Origin: Rhizobium sp. R635
Lineage (GTDB): Bacteria; Pseudomonadota; Alphaproteobacteria; Rhizobiales; Rhizobiaceae
Reading direction: 5' to 3'
Length of the DNA stretch: 64,000 nucleotides
NCBI RefSeq assembly: GCF_002211285.1
Contig: NZ_LOKX01000035.1
Location: 1-64,000, forward strand
The notes beneath the pieces are model-generated. The model ran no database searches. It saw only the letters and a list, made by a program, of their open reading frames with translations, and had not been told where the DNA came from. This document shows, piece by piece, positions 47,128 to 58,030 of this stretch. The position numbers were made by a program, and so were the translations under genes. Numbering within the stretch: position 1 is the first letter of the stretch; each line of letters begins with the position of its first letter.

Positions 47128-48147
47128 ATGAAAACGATCAAGACGCAGACTATCAAGACTTTGGGGCTTGCCGCTCTTCTTTCCGCCGCCGCCATTGCCA
47201 GTGCCGAGGCCCATGTGAGCTTCCTCGACAAGCAGGCGACGCAGGAGAGCACCATTCTCGCGACGCTGCAGGTGCCGCATGGTTGCGACGGCAAGGCAAC
47301 CACGGAAGTGCGGGTCAAGCTGCCGGAAGGCTTCGTCTTCGCCAAGCCGCAGCCGAAGGCCGGCTGGGAGCTCGAGGTGATTAAGGGCGATTACCAGAAG
47401 ACCTACGACAATCACGGCGACAAGGTGAAAACAGGCACGGTCGAGATCCGTTGGAAGAACGGCAATCTCTCCGACGATTTCTACGACACCTTCGTCATCC
47501 AGGGGAAGGTTTCCGGTATCGAGGCCGGCACCTCGCTCGCCTTTCCGGTGACGCAGATGTGTGGCGATGCGGTCCAGGCGTGGGATCAGGTCGCGAAAGA
47601 AGGCGGTGATGCGCACGGCCTGAAAAGCCCAGCGCCGGTCTTGAAGATCGTTGAGGGCGAAGACCATGGCCACAACCATGACGACATGGCTGGGATGGAC
47701 ATGACCGGGAAACCCGGCATGGACATGTCAGCTATGGCGGCTGCCGCGCCGGCGGGCGAAGCGGTGAAGGCCGGCGATCTCGAAATCTCCGGCGCCTTCG
47801 CCAAGGCGATGCTGCCCGGCCAGCCGGTCGGCGGCGGCTTTTTCACGGTGACGAACAACGGCAAGACGGATGACCGCCTGGTATCGGTGTCGTCGCCTGC
47901 ATCGGGCGAGGTTCAGATCCACGAGATGGTGACGAAGGACAATGTCATGCGGATGCGCCAATTGAAGGACGGCATTGCCATCCCTGCGGGCGAGACCGTC
48001 AAGCTCGAGCCCGGCAACCTGCATCTGATGTTCCAGAAGGTGAAGACGCCGTTCAAGCAGGGCGATACGGTGCCGGTGACGCTGACCTTCGAGAAAGCAG
48101 GCAAGGTCGACCTGGTGCTGCAGGTACTTTCCGCTCAAGGCAAGTGA
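47128..48147 (+). CDS. DUF1775 (YcnI-like) and PCu(A)C copper chaperone fusion
   Basis: 339 residues from ATG 47128 with GAGGAG upstream. The signal peptide is cleaved so that the mature chain begins AHVSF, giving the N-terminal-type histidine used for copper by YcnI proteins (DUF1775, about 25-185). A linker rich in His and Met (DHGHNHDDMAGMDM) leads to a PCu(A)C domain (about 220-339) with its ligands HEM, MRM and HLM. It likely binds and delivers periplasmic copper, for example to cytochrome oxidase. DUF1775 and PCu(A)C are more often separate genes. Confidence 0.92.
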   Translation: MKTIKTQTIKTLGLAALLSAAAIASAEAHVSFLDKQATQESTILATLQVPHGCDGKATTEVRVKLPEGFVFAKPQPKAGWELEVIKGDYQKTYDNHGDKVKTGTVEIRWKNGNLSDDFYDTFVIQGKVSGIEAGTSLAFPVTQMCGDAVQAWDQVAKEGGDAHGLKSPAPVLKIVEGEDHGHNHDDMAGMDMTGKPGMDMSAMAAAAPAGEAVKAGDLEISGAFAKAMLPGQPVGGGFFTVTNNGKTDDRLVSVSSPASGEVQIHEMVTKDNVMRMRQLKDGIAIPAGETVKLEPGNLHLMFQKVKTPFKQGDTVPVTLTFEKAGKVDLVLQVLSAQGK

Positions 48148-48167
48148 GCACGGGCAGGTTAAGACAG

Positions 48168-48190
48168 AAAAGCCCGCGATGCGGGCTTTT
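48168..48190. terminator. Bidirectional intrinsic terminator
   Basis: AAAAGCCCGC (48168-48177) and GCGGGCTTTT (48181-48190) form a perfect stem with a three-base loop and A/T tracts on both sides, between two converging genes. Confidence 0.9.
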
Positions 48191-48209
48191 CGCTGGAAGG
48201 GCTGCGGCC

Positions 48210-48476
48210 TCAGACGTCCTCGTAGGATTGCAGCGCCTGCTTCAGGCCGGCCTGCGGCTGGCGATTGCCCTTCTCCATCAGGTCGAGTGCCACTTCGGTC
48301 GATTGGATGATGCTGGAGGGATCGTCGATTCCTTCGCTGCTCTCGGCCTTCAATTGCCGGTCGGCGAGACGACGCGACTCGCGCGCGGCGGTGCTCGTGG
48401 CGACGCGCTGCGGTATTCTCAGCGTTTCCAGGGCAATGGCGGCGGTGCTTGCCGAAATGGACAGGAGCTGGGTCAT
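48210..48476 (-). CDS. Hypothetical small protein
   Basis: 88 residues from the ATG at 48476 (MTQLLSISASTAAIALETL). It is helix-rich and polar, ending in LKQALQSYEDV. No family recognised. Its position against a bidirectional terminator, converging with the copper gene, supports a real transcript. Confidence 0.6.
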   Translation of the reverse strand: MTQLLSISASTAAIALETLRIPQRVATSTAARESRRLADRQLKAESSEGIDDPSSIIQSTEVALDLMEKGNRQPQAGLKQALQSYEDV

Positions 48477-48595
48477 GTCGGCACAGTATCGGCAGGATCT
48501 TGGCGCCAGCATAAGAAAACGACTGGCATTTTATTGAATTATAAGAATTTATTCCGTCACGATTAAATGCGCTCTCAAACTCGGATGTTCCGCCC

Positions 48596-48973
48596 ATGAT
48601 CCAGGCTCTGCTCGTCGCCGTCGGCGGCGCTATCGGTTCCGTCCTCAGATATTATGTCGGCCAATGGACGCTGAGGCTTCTAGGCCCGGCCTTTCCCTGG
48701 GGCACGCTCGCCGTCAATGTCGTCGGCTGCTTCGTCATCGGCGTCCTTGCCGAACTGATTGCGCGAAAGTTCAACGCCTCGATGGAATTGCGCTTGCTGC
48801 TCATCACCGGCTTCCTCGGCGGCTTCACCACTTTCTCGGCCTTTTCGCTCGACGCCATCTCACTGTTCGAGGGCGGCAATACCGTCGCCGGCGGTGTCTA
48901 TATCGCAGCCAGCGTCGGCCTTTCGATGGCGGCGGTGTTCGCTGGGCTCGCCATCATGCGCGCTTTGGTCTGA
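48596..48973 (+). CDS. crcB: Fluoride exporter CrcB/Fluc
   Basis: 125 residues, four transmembrane helices. The fluoride-channel motifs are present: GGAIGSVLRYYVGQW, NVVGCFVIGVL and GFLGGFTTFSAFSLD. It lowers cytoplasmic fluoride as a dual-topology dimer. No fluoride riboswitch is evident in the 120 bases upstream. It heads a plus-strand run with rluC-like, HAD and ATP12 genes that is conserved in rhizobia. Confidence 0.96.
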   Translation: MIQALLVAVGGAIGSVLRYYVGQWTLRLLGPAFPWGTLAVNVVGCFVIGVLAELIARKFNASMELRLLLITGFLGGFTTFSAFSLDAISLFEGGNTVAGGVYIAASVGLSMAAVFAGLAIMRALV

Positions 48974-49060
48974 TTCTGGTTTCCGTTTTGGAAGAAAATG
49001 CTCTAAAGGCTGCGGAAAGAACGCCGGCTCGGCCGCGCTGCAATTTCCGAAAGACCATTC

Positions 49061-50059
49061 ATGGCTGGCATAGAACATATCAAGGTTGAACCTGACGAGG
49101 CGGGCATGCGGCTCGATCGCTGGTTCAAGGTGCATTTTCCCGGGCTCGGCTTCGGGCCGCTGCAGAAGCTCTTGCGCTCCGGCCAGGTGCGCGTCGACGG
49201 CGGACGTGTGAAGTCGGATGCGCGCGTGCAGCCCGGCCAGATGGTGCGCGTGCCTCCGCTCGATGTCGACGCCAAGCTGAAGACCGGGCCGATCGCCGGC
49301 AAGGATCTCAAGCATTCGACCGATTTCGAGCTTCTGTCGCGCATGGTGCTGCACGAAGACGACAAGGTGATCGTGCTCAACAAGCCGCCCGGCCTTGCCG
49401 TGCAGGGCGGCTCCGGTGTCGCCAGGCATATCGATCAGATGCTCGAAGCCTGGACCAGCCCGAAGGGCGAAAAGCCGCGTCTCGTCCACCGCCTCGACCG
49501 CGATACATCAGGCGTGCTCGTCATCGCCCGGACGCGTGGCGCCGCACAGAAGCTGACGGCCGCCTTCCGCGAGCGTGACACCAAGAAGACCTATTGGTCT
49601 CTCGTGAAAGGCGTACCGCGCAAGCGTGAGGACAAAATCTCGACCTGGCTCGTCAAGGAGCCGACGGCCGACGGCGACCGCATGCGTATCGCCAAGCACG
49701 GTGAAGACGGCGCCGATCATGCGGTGTCCTACTACCGCATCGTCGAGACGGCGGCGCAACGTCTCGCTTGGCTGGAGATGGAGCCGTATACTGGGCGCAC
49801 CCACCAGCTTCGTGTCCATGCTTTGCACATTGGCCATCCGATCATCGGCGATCCTAAATATTTCGATGATGATCCGAACTGGGATTTTCCGGGCGGTATT
49901 CAGAAGCGGCTGCATCTGCACGCCCGCCATATCGATATCCCGCATCCCTCGGGCGGCCGCCTGCGCGTCACCGCGCCTTTGCCGCCGCATATGGTGCAGA
50001 GCTGGAACCTGCTCGGCTTCGACGAAAACTCAGCTCCGATCCGGGGTGACGAAGAATAG
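49061..50059 (+). CDS. RluC/RluD-family 23S rRNA pseudouridine synthase
   Basis: 332 residues. An N-terminal S4 RNA-binding domain (MRLDRWFKVHFPGLGFGPLQKLLRSGQVRVDG) is followed by the catalytic domain with HRLDRDTSGVLVIARTRGA (catalytic Asp) and PYTGRTHQLRVHALHIGHPIIGDPKY. It converts uridines in rRNA to pseudouridine; the exact site (RluC or RluD) cannot be settled from sequence alone. Confidence 0.94.
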   Translation: MAGIEHIKVEPDEAGMRLDRWFKVHFPGLGFGPLQKLLRSGQVRVDGGRVKSDARVQPGQMVRVPPLDVDAKLKTGPIAGKDLKHSTDFELLSRMVLHEDDKVIVLNKPPGLAVQGGSGVARHIDQMLEAWTSPKGEKPRLVHRLDRDTSGVLVIARTRGAAQKLTAAFRERDTKKTYWSLVKGVPRKREDKISTWLVKEPTADGDRMRIAKHGEDGADHAVSYYRIVETAAQRLAWLEMEPYTGRTHQLRVHALHIGHPIIGDPKYFDDDPNWDFPGGIQKRLHLHARHIDIPHPSGGRLRVTAPLPPHMVQSWNLLGFDENSAPIRGDEE

Positions 50060-50073
50060 GACGGCCGAAGGTC

Positions 50074-50265
50074 ATGGATCCAACATACGTTGTTATATTT
50101 TCTATACTTTTTCTCTTTCTTTTTTTCTCCTACCGCGCCCGAAAGGAGATAAAGAAAGTTGGCATGGACAATACCGCTGCGGTTCGGGAAAACACTGAGG
50201 CAGTTCGGGAACACACGGAAATTCTGCGCCAGTATCTTATTCAGAAAGCATCCGGGTCCAAATGA
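50074..50265 (+). CDS. Small single-pass membrane protein
   Basis: 63 residues. One very hydrophobic helix (VVIFSILFLFLFFSY) is followed by a basic patch (RARKEIKK) and an amphipathic tail with a repeated VRENTEAVREHTE pattern. The coding stretch is A+T-rich against its neighbours. Its stop overlaps the next gene's ATG by four bases, which argues it is translated. No family recognised. Confidence 0.65.
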   Translation: MDPTYVVIFSILFLFLFFSYRARKEIKKVGMDNTAAVRENTEAVREHTEILRQYLIQKASGSK

Positions 50266-50915
50266 AGCTTATCCTTTTCGATTGCGACGGCACGCTGGTC
50301 GACAGTGCCGGGCTGATTCACGAAACCATGCGCCGCACCTTCGACAAATTCGGCAAGGCGGAACCGCGGTTTGAGGACACCAAGGCCATTATCGGCCTGT
50401 CGCTCGATATCGCCATCGCCCGCATGCAGGGCAGGCCGCATGTCGAGCAGGAAGACATCGAGATGACGGCGCATTACAAATCGCTGTTTTCGGTGGTGCG
50501 TCAGGATCTCGACTACAGGGAGCCGCTGTTTCCCGGCATTCGTGAGATGATCGACACGATCAGCGGGCGGGATGATCTGCTGATCGGCGCGGTGACGGGA
50601 AAATCCAGGCGCGGGCTGAACCTCGTGATGGAGACGCATGGCTTCGACCCCTATTTCGTCGTTGCGCGCACCGCCGACGACTGCCCCTCGAAGCCGCATC
50701 CGGCCATGGTGACGGAATGCTGCGACGAAACCGGCATGAATGCCACAGACACCATTGTCATCGGCGATGCGGTTTACGATATGCAGATGGCAAAGGCTGC
50801 CGGCGCCAAGGCGATCGGCGTTGCCTGGGGCTATGCCAGCGTGGATGAGCTGATCGCCAACGGCGCCGATGCGATCGCCTATCATCCGAACGAGATATTG
50901 CGCCATTTTTCCTGA
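50262..50915 (+). CDS. HAD-superfamily phosphatase (phosphoglycolate phosphatase-like)
   Basis: 217 residues. All four HAD motifs are seen: DCDGTLVDS (nucleophile), VTGKSRRGL (motif II), SKPHPAM (motif III lysine) and VIGDAVYDMQMAKAAG (motif IV). A helical cap follows motif I (subfamily IA). The substrate is unknown. It is always found between rluC-type and ATP12 genes in this group. Confidence 0.92.
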   Translation: MKLILFDCDGTLVDSAGLIHETMRRTFDKFGKAEPRFEDTKAIIGLSLDIAIARMQGRPHVEQEDIEMTAHYKSLFSVVRQDLDYREPLFPGIREMIDTISGRDDLLIGAVTGKSRRGLNLVMETHGFDPYFVVARTADDCPSKPHPAMVTECCDETGMNATDTIVIGDAVYDMQMAKAAGAKAIGVAWGYASVDELIANGADAIAYHPNEILRHFS

Positions 50916-50924
50916 GGTGACGCC

Positions 50925-51710
50925 ATGCGCGATCTTCTGAACGATCTTTCCGAAGGCTTGAGCCATCCCGATCCCATCCGCCGCGCGCAGATCCAGATGA
51001 AGAAGCCGCTGCCGAAGCGTTTCTATACCGAAGTCGCGGTCGCCGAACACGAGGACGGTTTTGCGATCATGCTCGACGGCAAGCTGGTGCGCACGCCGGC
51101 ACGGCTGGTTCTCGCCGTGCCGACTGAGGCGCTTGCCCGGCTCGTCGCCGCCGAATGGGACGCGCAGGCCGAGGTCATCGACCCTGTCACCATGCCGGTG
51201 ACGAGGCTCGTCAACACCGCAATCGACGGCATCGCCACCAATACGCAGGCGATCTTCGAGGACATCCTGCGTTTTTCCTCAACCGACCTGATCTGCTACC
51301 GCGCCGAAGGGCCGGAACGGCTGGTCGAGCGCCAGGCTGAACGCTGGGATCCCATTATCGACTGGGCCGCTAACGATCTTGGCGCCCGCTTCATCCTCGT
51401 CGAAGGCGTGATGCATCACGAACAGCCGCGCGAGGCGACCGCCGCCTTCGCCGTCACGCTTGCGCGACATCAGAGCCCGATGGCACTTGCAGCCCTTCAC
51501 ACGATCACGACGCTGACCGGCTCGGCGATCCTGGCGCTCGCCTTCGCCGAGGGCCGGGTGACGATGGAGGAGGCATGGTCGCTTGCCCATCTCGACGAGG
51601 ACTGGACGATCGAGCATTGGGGGAGCGACGAGGAGGCCGAGGAGCGGCGGGCCAAGCGCTTTGTCGAGTTCAAGGCCGCAGCGGATGTTTTTTTCTCCCT
51701 AAGCGCCTGA
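50925..51710 (+). CDS. ATP12 family F1-ATPase assembly chaperone
   Basis: 261 residues. Conserved segments KRFYTEVAVAEHEDGFAIMLDGKLVRTPA, EWDAQAEVIDPVTMPVTRLVNTAID and DLICYRAEGPERLVERQAERWDPIIDWA define ATP12. In mitochondria ATP12 binds the F1 alpha subunit during assembly; the alphaproteobacterial version is assumed to do the same. Nine bases separate it from the HAD gene. Confidence 0.95.
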   Translation: MRDLLNDLSEGLSHPDPIRRAQIQMKKPLPKRFYTEVAVAEHEDGFAIMLDGKLVRTPARLVLAVPTEALARLVAAEWDAQAEVIDPVTMPVTRLVNTAIDGIATNTQAIFEDILRFSSTDLICYRAEGPERLVERQAERWDPIIDWAANDLGARFILVEGVMHHEQPREATAAFAVTLARHQSPMALAALHTITTLTGSAILALAFAEGRVTMEEAWSLAHLDEDWTIEHWGSDEEAEERRAKRFVEFKAAADVFFSLSA

Positions 51711-51776
51711 AACATATTGCCTTCCCAGGCATTATGACGAAATCTGCGACTCCAACGGGGAGTGCGGGATTTTGCA

Positions 51777-52235
51777 ATGAATTGGCTGAGGTCGTGTTTT
51801 TGCCGGGCCGCACTCGTTTGTATGGCGCTTACGGCCTGTGTCAGCCTCTCGGCCAACAAGCCGGAGACACCGCTTTACGATGTGCGAAGCGCCGTCGTTC
51901 TCTCAGGCCCGAACATGCCGGCCGAATTGCTTTCTGGTATCAATGACCGCGTCAACGCCGCAATCAACGCCACCGTGCGCGACACCGTGCTGCCGCGGGT
52001 GGTGCTGACGATCCGCGTGGTTTCGATCCAGAAGGGGCTTGGCTTTCAGAAAGACCGCAACGTCGCGAAGATCAGCATTGACGCCGCCTCGGTGGAGGAC
52101 GGCTCGGTGATTGCCGTCAGCGCTTTCGACGTGACCAGCATGGCCGCCGATCCCCAACTCGCCGACGACATCATGGCCGAGGATGTCGCCGCACGGATAC
52201 GCTCGGTTTTCTCGCTCAGCGGACGCAGCCGCTAA
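51777..52235 (+). CDS. Hypothetical lipoprotein
   Basis: 152 residues with a lipobox (VCMALTACVSL). A compact mature domain (YDVRSAVVLSGPNMPAELLSG, RVVLTIRVVSIQKG, ISIDAASVEDGSVIAVSAFDV) looks like an alternating helix-strand periplasmic domain; no family recognised. GTG 51762 is an alternative start five codons upstream. It lies 66 bases after the ATP12 gene and 34 before pccB. Confidence 0.75.
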   Translation: MNWLRSCFCRAALVCMALTACVSLSANKPETPLYDVRSAVVLSGPNMPAELLSGINDRVNAAINATVRDTVLPRVVLTIRVVSIQKGLGFQKDRNVAKISIDAASVEDGSVIAVSAFDVTSMAADPQLADDIMAEDVAARIRSVFSLSGRSR

Positions 52236-52269
52236 AACATCTCGAACATTTAGGGCGAGGGGAGATCAC

Positions 52270-53802
52270 ATGAAGGAAATTCTCGAAGAACTGGAACGGC
52301 GCCGTGACGTCGCCCGCCTCGGCGGCGGCAAGGAGCGCATCGAAGCCCAGCACAAGCGCGGCAAGCTGACGGCGCGCGAGCGGATCGATCTCTTCCTCGA
52401 CGAAGGCTCCTTCGAGGAGTTCGACATGTTCGTCGAGCATCGCTCCACCGATTTCGGCATGGACAAGAGCCGGATCGCCGGCGACGGCGTCGTGACCGGC
52501 TGGGGCACGGTCAACGGCCGTACCGTGTTCGTCTTTGCCAAGGACTTCACCGTCTTCGGAGGCTCGCTTTCGGAAGCGCATGCCGAGAAGATCATCAAGG
52601 TGCAGGACATGGCGCTGAAGAACCGCGCGCCTGTTATCGGCATCTATGACGCCGGCGGTGCGCGCATCCAGGAGGGTGTGGCCGCGCTCGGCGGTTATGC
52701 CGAAGTCTTCCAGCGCAATGTGCTCGCCTCCGGCGTCATTCCGCAGATTTCCGTCATCATGGGGCCGTGTGCGGGCGGCGACGTCTATTCGCCCGCCATG
52801 ACCGATTTCATCTTCATGGTGCGCGACACCTCCTACATGTTCGTGACCGGTCCCGATGTGGTGAAGACCGTCACCAACGAGACTGTCACGGCGGAAGAGC
52901 TTGGCGGCGCAACAGTGCATACGACGCGCTCGTCGATTGCCGACGGCGCCTATGACAATGACGTCGAGACACTTCTGCAGGTACGCCGGCTCATCGATTT
53001 CCTGCCGAAATCGAACACCTCGCCGGTACCGGAAATCGAATGTTACCAGTCGGTGACCGACACCGACAATTCGCTGGATACGCTGGTCCCGGCCAATGCC
53101 AACAAGCCCTACGACATAAAGGAGCTGATCCAGAAGGTAGCGGACGAGGGGGATTTCTTCGAGATCCAGTCAAACTTTGCCAAGAACATCGTTTGCGGCT
53201 TCGGGCGCATCGAAGGCTCGACGGTCGGCTTCGTCGCCAACCAGCCGATGGTGCTGGCCGGGGTGCTCGACAGCGACGCCTCGCGCAAGGCGGCGCGATT
53301 CGTGCGCTTCTGCGATTGCTTCAACATTCCGATCGTCACCTTCGTAGACGTGCCGGGCTTCCTGCCGGGCACGGCACAGGAATATGGCGGTCTCATCAAA
53401 CATGGCGCCAAGCTGCTCTTCGCCTATGCGGAGGCGACTGTGCCGAAACTCACCGTCATCACCCGTAAGGCCTTCGGCGGCGCCTATGACGTGATGGCGT
53501 CAAAGCATCTGCGCGGCGACCTGAACTATGCCTGGCCGACGGCGCAGATCGCCGTCATGGGCGCCAAGGGCGCGGTCGAGATCATCTTCCGCAAGGATAT
53601 CGCCGATCCCGACAAGATCGCCGCGCATACGAAAATGTATGAGGACCGGTTCCTCTCGCCCTTCGTGGCCGCCGAGCGCGGTTATGTCGACGAGGTGATC
53701 ATGCCGCATTCGACCCGGCGGCGGCTGGCGCGCGGATTGAAGATGCTGCGCAACAAGGACCTTACCAATCCCTGGAAGAAACACGACAACATTCCGCTCT
53801 GA
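52270..53802 (+). CDS. pccB: Propionyl-CoA carboxylase beta chain
   Basis: 510 residues. Carboxyltransferase subunit that moves CO2 from biotin to propionyl-CoA, giving methylmalonyl-CoA. Characteristic: ERIDLFLDEGSFEEFDMFVEH, GIYDAGGARIQEG, GPCAGGDVYSPAMTDFIFMV, VDVPGFLPGTAQEYGG and RKAFGGAYDVMASKHLRGD. Start MKEILEELERR at 52270 with GAGGGGAG upstream. The alpha chain (pccA) is 2.1 kb away in convergent orientation. Confidence 0.97.
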   Translation: MKEILEELERRRDVARLGGGKERIEAQHKRGKLTARERIDLFLDEGSFEEFDMFVEHRSTDFGMDKSRIAGDGVVTGWGTVNGRTVFVFAKDFTVFGGSLSEAHAEKIIKVQDMALKNRAPVIGIYDAGGARIQEGVAALGGYAEVFQRNVLASGVIPQISVIMGPCAGGDVYSPAMTDFIFMVRDTSYMFVTGPDVVKTVTNETVTAEELGGATVHTTRSSIADGAYDNDVETLLQVRRLIDFLPKSNTSPVPEIECYQSVTDTDNSLDTLVPANANKPYDIKELIQKVADEGDFFEIQSNFAKNIVCGFGRIEGSTVGFVANQPMVLAGVLDSDASRKAARFVRFCDCFNIPIVTFVDVPGFLPGTAQEYGGLIKHGAKLLFAYAEATVPKLTVITRKAFGGAYDVMASKHLRGDLNYAWPTAQIAVMGAKGAVEIIFRKDIADPDKIAAHTKMYEDRFLSPFVAAERGYVDEVIMPHSTRRRLARGLKMLRNKDLTNPWKKHDNIPL

Positions 53803-53942
53803 CATTTGGCGCCGAATAAAACGATCCGGTCGCGTGTTTACCTGCTGTCGAAAAAGTGAACGGCCGTCAGCGATCCGTGTGTTCAATCCCTGACGAGGAC
53901 GGGCTAACGCTCGGCTCTTATACTTTTTAAAGGAGAGGTTTA

Positions 53943-54335
53943 ATGTCAAGTTTCGAGCGTCTTTCTGCCTATCGCCCCTATGGGCTGGCCGCTCTCAGAA
54001 TCATCGTTGCACTGCTGTTCATCGAACACGGCACGATGAAGCTTTTCGCCTTCCCGGCTGAGCAGATGCCGGGCTCACTGCCGCCGCTGATGCTTTTCGC
54101 CGCGCTTCTCGAGTTGGTCGGCGGCATCCTCATTCTCATCGGCCTGCTGACACGCCCTGTCGCCTTCCTGCTGGCCGGTGAAATGGCGGTCGCCTATTTC
54201 ATGGCGCATGCGCCGAAAAGCTTCTACCCGGCCCTCAATCAGGGCGACGCAGCGATCCTGTTCTGCTTCGTCTTCCTCTATCTGGTCTTCTCGGGTCCCG
54301 GCGCTTTTGCCGTCGACAGCCGCAAGTCGGCCTAA
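53943..54335 (+). CDS. DoxX family membrane protein
   Basis: 130 residues with four transmembrane helices; LRIIVALLFIEHGTMKLFAFP and LLELVGGILILIGLLTRPVAFLLAGEMAVAYFMAHAP are typical of the DoxX group. Role unclear (respiratory or stress-related membrane subunits). AGGAGAGG precedes the ATG, and a TATACT box lies about 25 bases upstream. Confidence 0.93.
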   Translation: MSSFERLSAYRPYGLAALRIIVALLFIEHGTMKLFAFPAEQMPGSLPPLMLFAALLELVGGILILIGLLTRPVAFLLAGEMAVAYFMAHAPKSFYPALNQGDAAILFCFVFLYLVFSGPGAFAVDSRKSA

Positions 54336-54381
54336 GTGCATATCGGCTGCGGGGCGCCTGGCGTCCCGCAGCCTTTTCTAA

Positions 54382-54693
54382 TCAGGCGGTGAGCTTGAGG
54401 CCGGCGATGCCGGCGACGATCAGCGTGATGCAGGCAAGTCGGGTGACACTTGCCGCATCGCCGAGCAGCCAGATGCCGAGAATGACCGTTCCGACCGTGC
54501 CGATGCCGGTCCAGACCGCGTAGGCGGTGCCGATCGGCAGGTGCTTCACCGCAAGACCGAGCAGCACGATGCTCACCACCATTGAAATAACAGTCAGCGT
54601 CGTCGGCAGCGGCCGCGTGAAGCCCTCGGTGTATTTAAGGCCGATGGCCCATCCGCATTCAAAAAGACCGGCGAGAAAAAGCAGAAACCAGGC
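54382..54693 (-). CDS. Small multidrug resistance (SMR) transporter, SugE/Gdx-like
   Basis: 103 residues, four helices, with the conserved glutamate in AGLFECGWAIGLKYTEGFTR. The GLKYTEGFTR stretch and overall pattern place it with SugE/Gdx (guanidinium exporters) rather than EmrE. No guanidine riboswitch was recognised upstream. Start MAWFLLFLAG at 54693 is preceded by AAGGAGAG. Confidence 0.93.
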   Translation of the reverse strand, partial: AWFLLFLAGLFECGWAIGLKYTEGFTRPLPTTLTVISMVVSIVLLGLAVKHLPIGTAYAVWTGIGTVGTVILGIWLLGDAASVTRLACITLIVAGIAGLKLTA

Positions 54694-54861
54694 CATGCGA
54701 CTCTCCTTGTTCAAGAGCGAGGCCGTCCCCGCGACGTTGCATCCTCAGGACGCCGCAGTCGTCTGCGATGGTGCTTATATGCGTGAGGAGACGGCTGTCT
54801 TCAAGGTAGAAATCGGCATGGCTGCCATGCCACCCGTTTCTTGCCGCCTCCGCGGCGAGCA

Positions 54862-55329
54862 TCATTTCTGCCCGCCGGCCTCGCTCAAGAGGTTCTTGGC
54901 GCGTCGGCAGAGGCGGTCGAAGGTTTCGAGGAAGCGGGAGCGGTCCTTGGGGCTGAAGGCCGCGTTGTAACCTTTGCTCTCACCGGTTTCGCGCAGGTGC
55001 GCGCCGAGATCGCGCATGGCGCTCGCCAGGCCGATATTGGTCTCGTCGAAGACGCGCCCGGTCGGACCGCTGACGAAGGCGCCCCCAGCGACGCAGCGCA
55101 CGGCGAGCGGCACGTCGGCGGTGACGACGACATCGCCCGCGCCGGCGCGCTCGGCAATCCAGTTGTCGGCGGCATCGAAGGCGTTGGAGACGATGACGTT
55201 GCGGACCATCGGGTCGCGCGAGGGGCGCAGGCCGGAATTGGCGACGAAGGTGACTTCGAGGCCATGACGCTCCGCGACCTTCAGGATTTCCGGCTTCACC
55301 GGGCAGGCATCGGCATCGACGTAGATCAT
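54862..55329 (-). CDS. UPF0178 family protein (YaiI/YqxD)
   Basis: 155 residues. MIYVDADACPVKPEILKVAERHGLEVTFVAN and GDVVVTADVPLAVRCVAGGAFVSGPTGRVFDE are family hallmarks; the aspartate pattern is PIN-domain-like, hinting at nuclease fold, but the function is unknown. The ATG at 55329 is the start at the conserved domain. Confidence 0.93.
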   Translation of the reverse strand: MIYVDADACPVKPEILKVAERHGLEVTFVANSGLRPSRDPMVRNVIVSNAFDAADNWIAERAGAGDVVVTADVPLAVRCVAGGAFVSGPTGRVFDETNIGLASAMRDLGAHLRETGESKGYNAAFSPKDRSRFLETFDRLCRRAKNLLSEAGGQK

Positions 55330-55339
55330 GACGATATCC

Positions 55340-55813
55340 TCATGCCGGCTGCGTGGCCGGCTGGCGGACCATATCGATATGGGGAATGCCGTCTTCCAGA
55401 TATTCCTGCGACGTGCCGATAAAGCCGAAGGATTCATAGAAGCCGCGCAGATGGGCCTGAGCCGACAAGGCAATGGGGTTTGCCGGATAAAGCCGCGCGC
55501 AAGCGGCGATCGCCTCATTCATCAATGCATCGCCCAGACGCTTGCCGCGATGGGCGGGCGAGACGACGACGCGGCCGATCTTCGAGGGATCCTGCACACT
55601 GTAGGGCTTGAGCAGCCGCGCGGAGGCAAGCAGTTCGCCGCCATCCAGCAGCCGCAGGTGCAGGGCATCGACATCCTTGCCGTCGAGCTCGGGATAGGGG
55701 CAGTTCTGCTCGACGACGAAGACGTCGACGCGCATTTTCAGAAGGTCGTAGAGCTCGCGCGCGGAAAGCTGATCGAGACCCTTGAGGTCGGTTGTGTAGG
55801 TCGTCGGAGCCAT
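55340..55813 (-). CDS. GNAT family N-acetyltransferase (ElaA-like)
   Basis: 157 residues. ElaA-type features: LYDLLKMRVDVFVVEQNCPYPELDGKD, then SKIGRVVVSPAHRGKRLGDALMNEA (acetyl-CoA loop) and FYESFGFIGTSQEYLEDGIPHIDM. Substrate unknown. Ten bases separate its stop from the UPF0178 start, so they are probably co-transcribed. Confidence 0.93.
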   Translation of the reverse strand: MAPTTYTTDLKGLDQLSARELYDLLKMRVDVFVVEQNCPYPELDGKDVDALHLRLLDGGELLASARLLKPYSVQDPSKIGRVVVSPAHRGKRLGDALMNEAIAACARLYPANPIALSAQAHLRGFYESFGFIGTSQEYLEDGIPHIDMVRQPATQPA

Positions 55814-55930
55814 CGATAGAACCACGCTGCGGATGCCCTTGCCGGAACACATGGGCCAAGGTTTTCCGTATATGTACGACGGGACGGCTGACTTCAAGCG
55901 AGGAAATGGCGGGCTGAGCTGCGCCTTGCC

Positions 55931-57940
<2,010 letters not shown>

Positions 57941-57958
57941 CGAGACTCCACCCAGAAA

Positions 57959-57996
57959 TGCGTTCCGAAGTTTTACGCACAAAACACCGGAACGCA
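57959..57996 (-). repeat. Hairpin in the pccA leader
   Basis: TGCGTTCCG (57959-57967) pairs perfectly with CGGAACGCA (57988-57996), with a TTTTACGCACAAAAC loop that resembles rhizobial palindromic repeats. It lies about 20 bases upstream of the pccA start. Confidence 0.5.
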
Positions 57997-58030
57997 CAAT
58001 CAGGCTTGAGGCAGGTCACGCTTCGAGGGG

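Noticed and set aside
48513..48595. Fluoride riboswitch upstream of crcB
   Set aside because: The gap is short and A+T-rich with no recognisable crcB-motif pseudoknot.
54694..54861. Guanidine riboswitch upstream of the SugE/Gdx-like gene
   Set aside because: Neither the ykkC signature nor paired ACGG-loop hairpins could be recognised.
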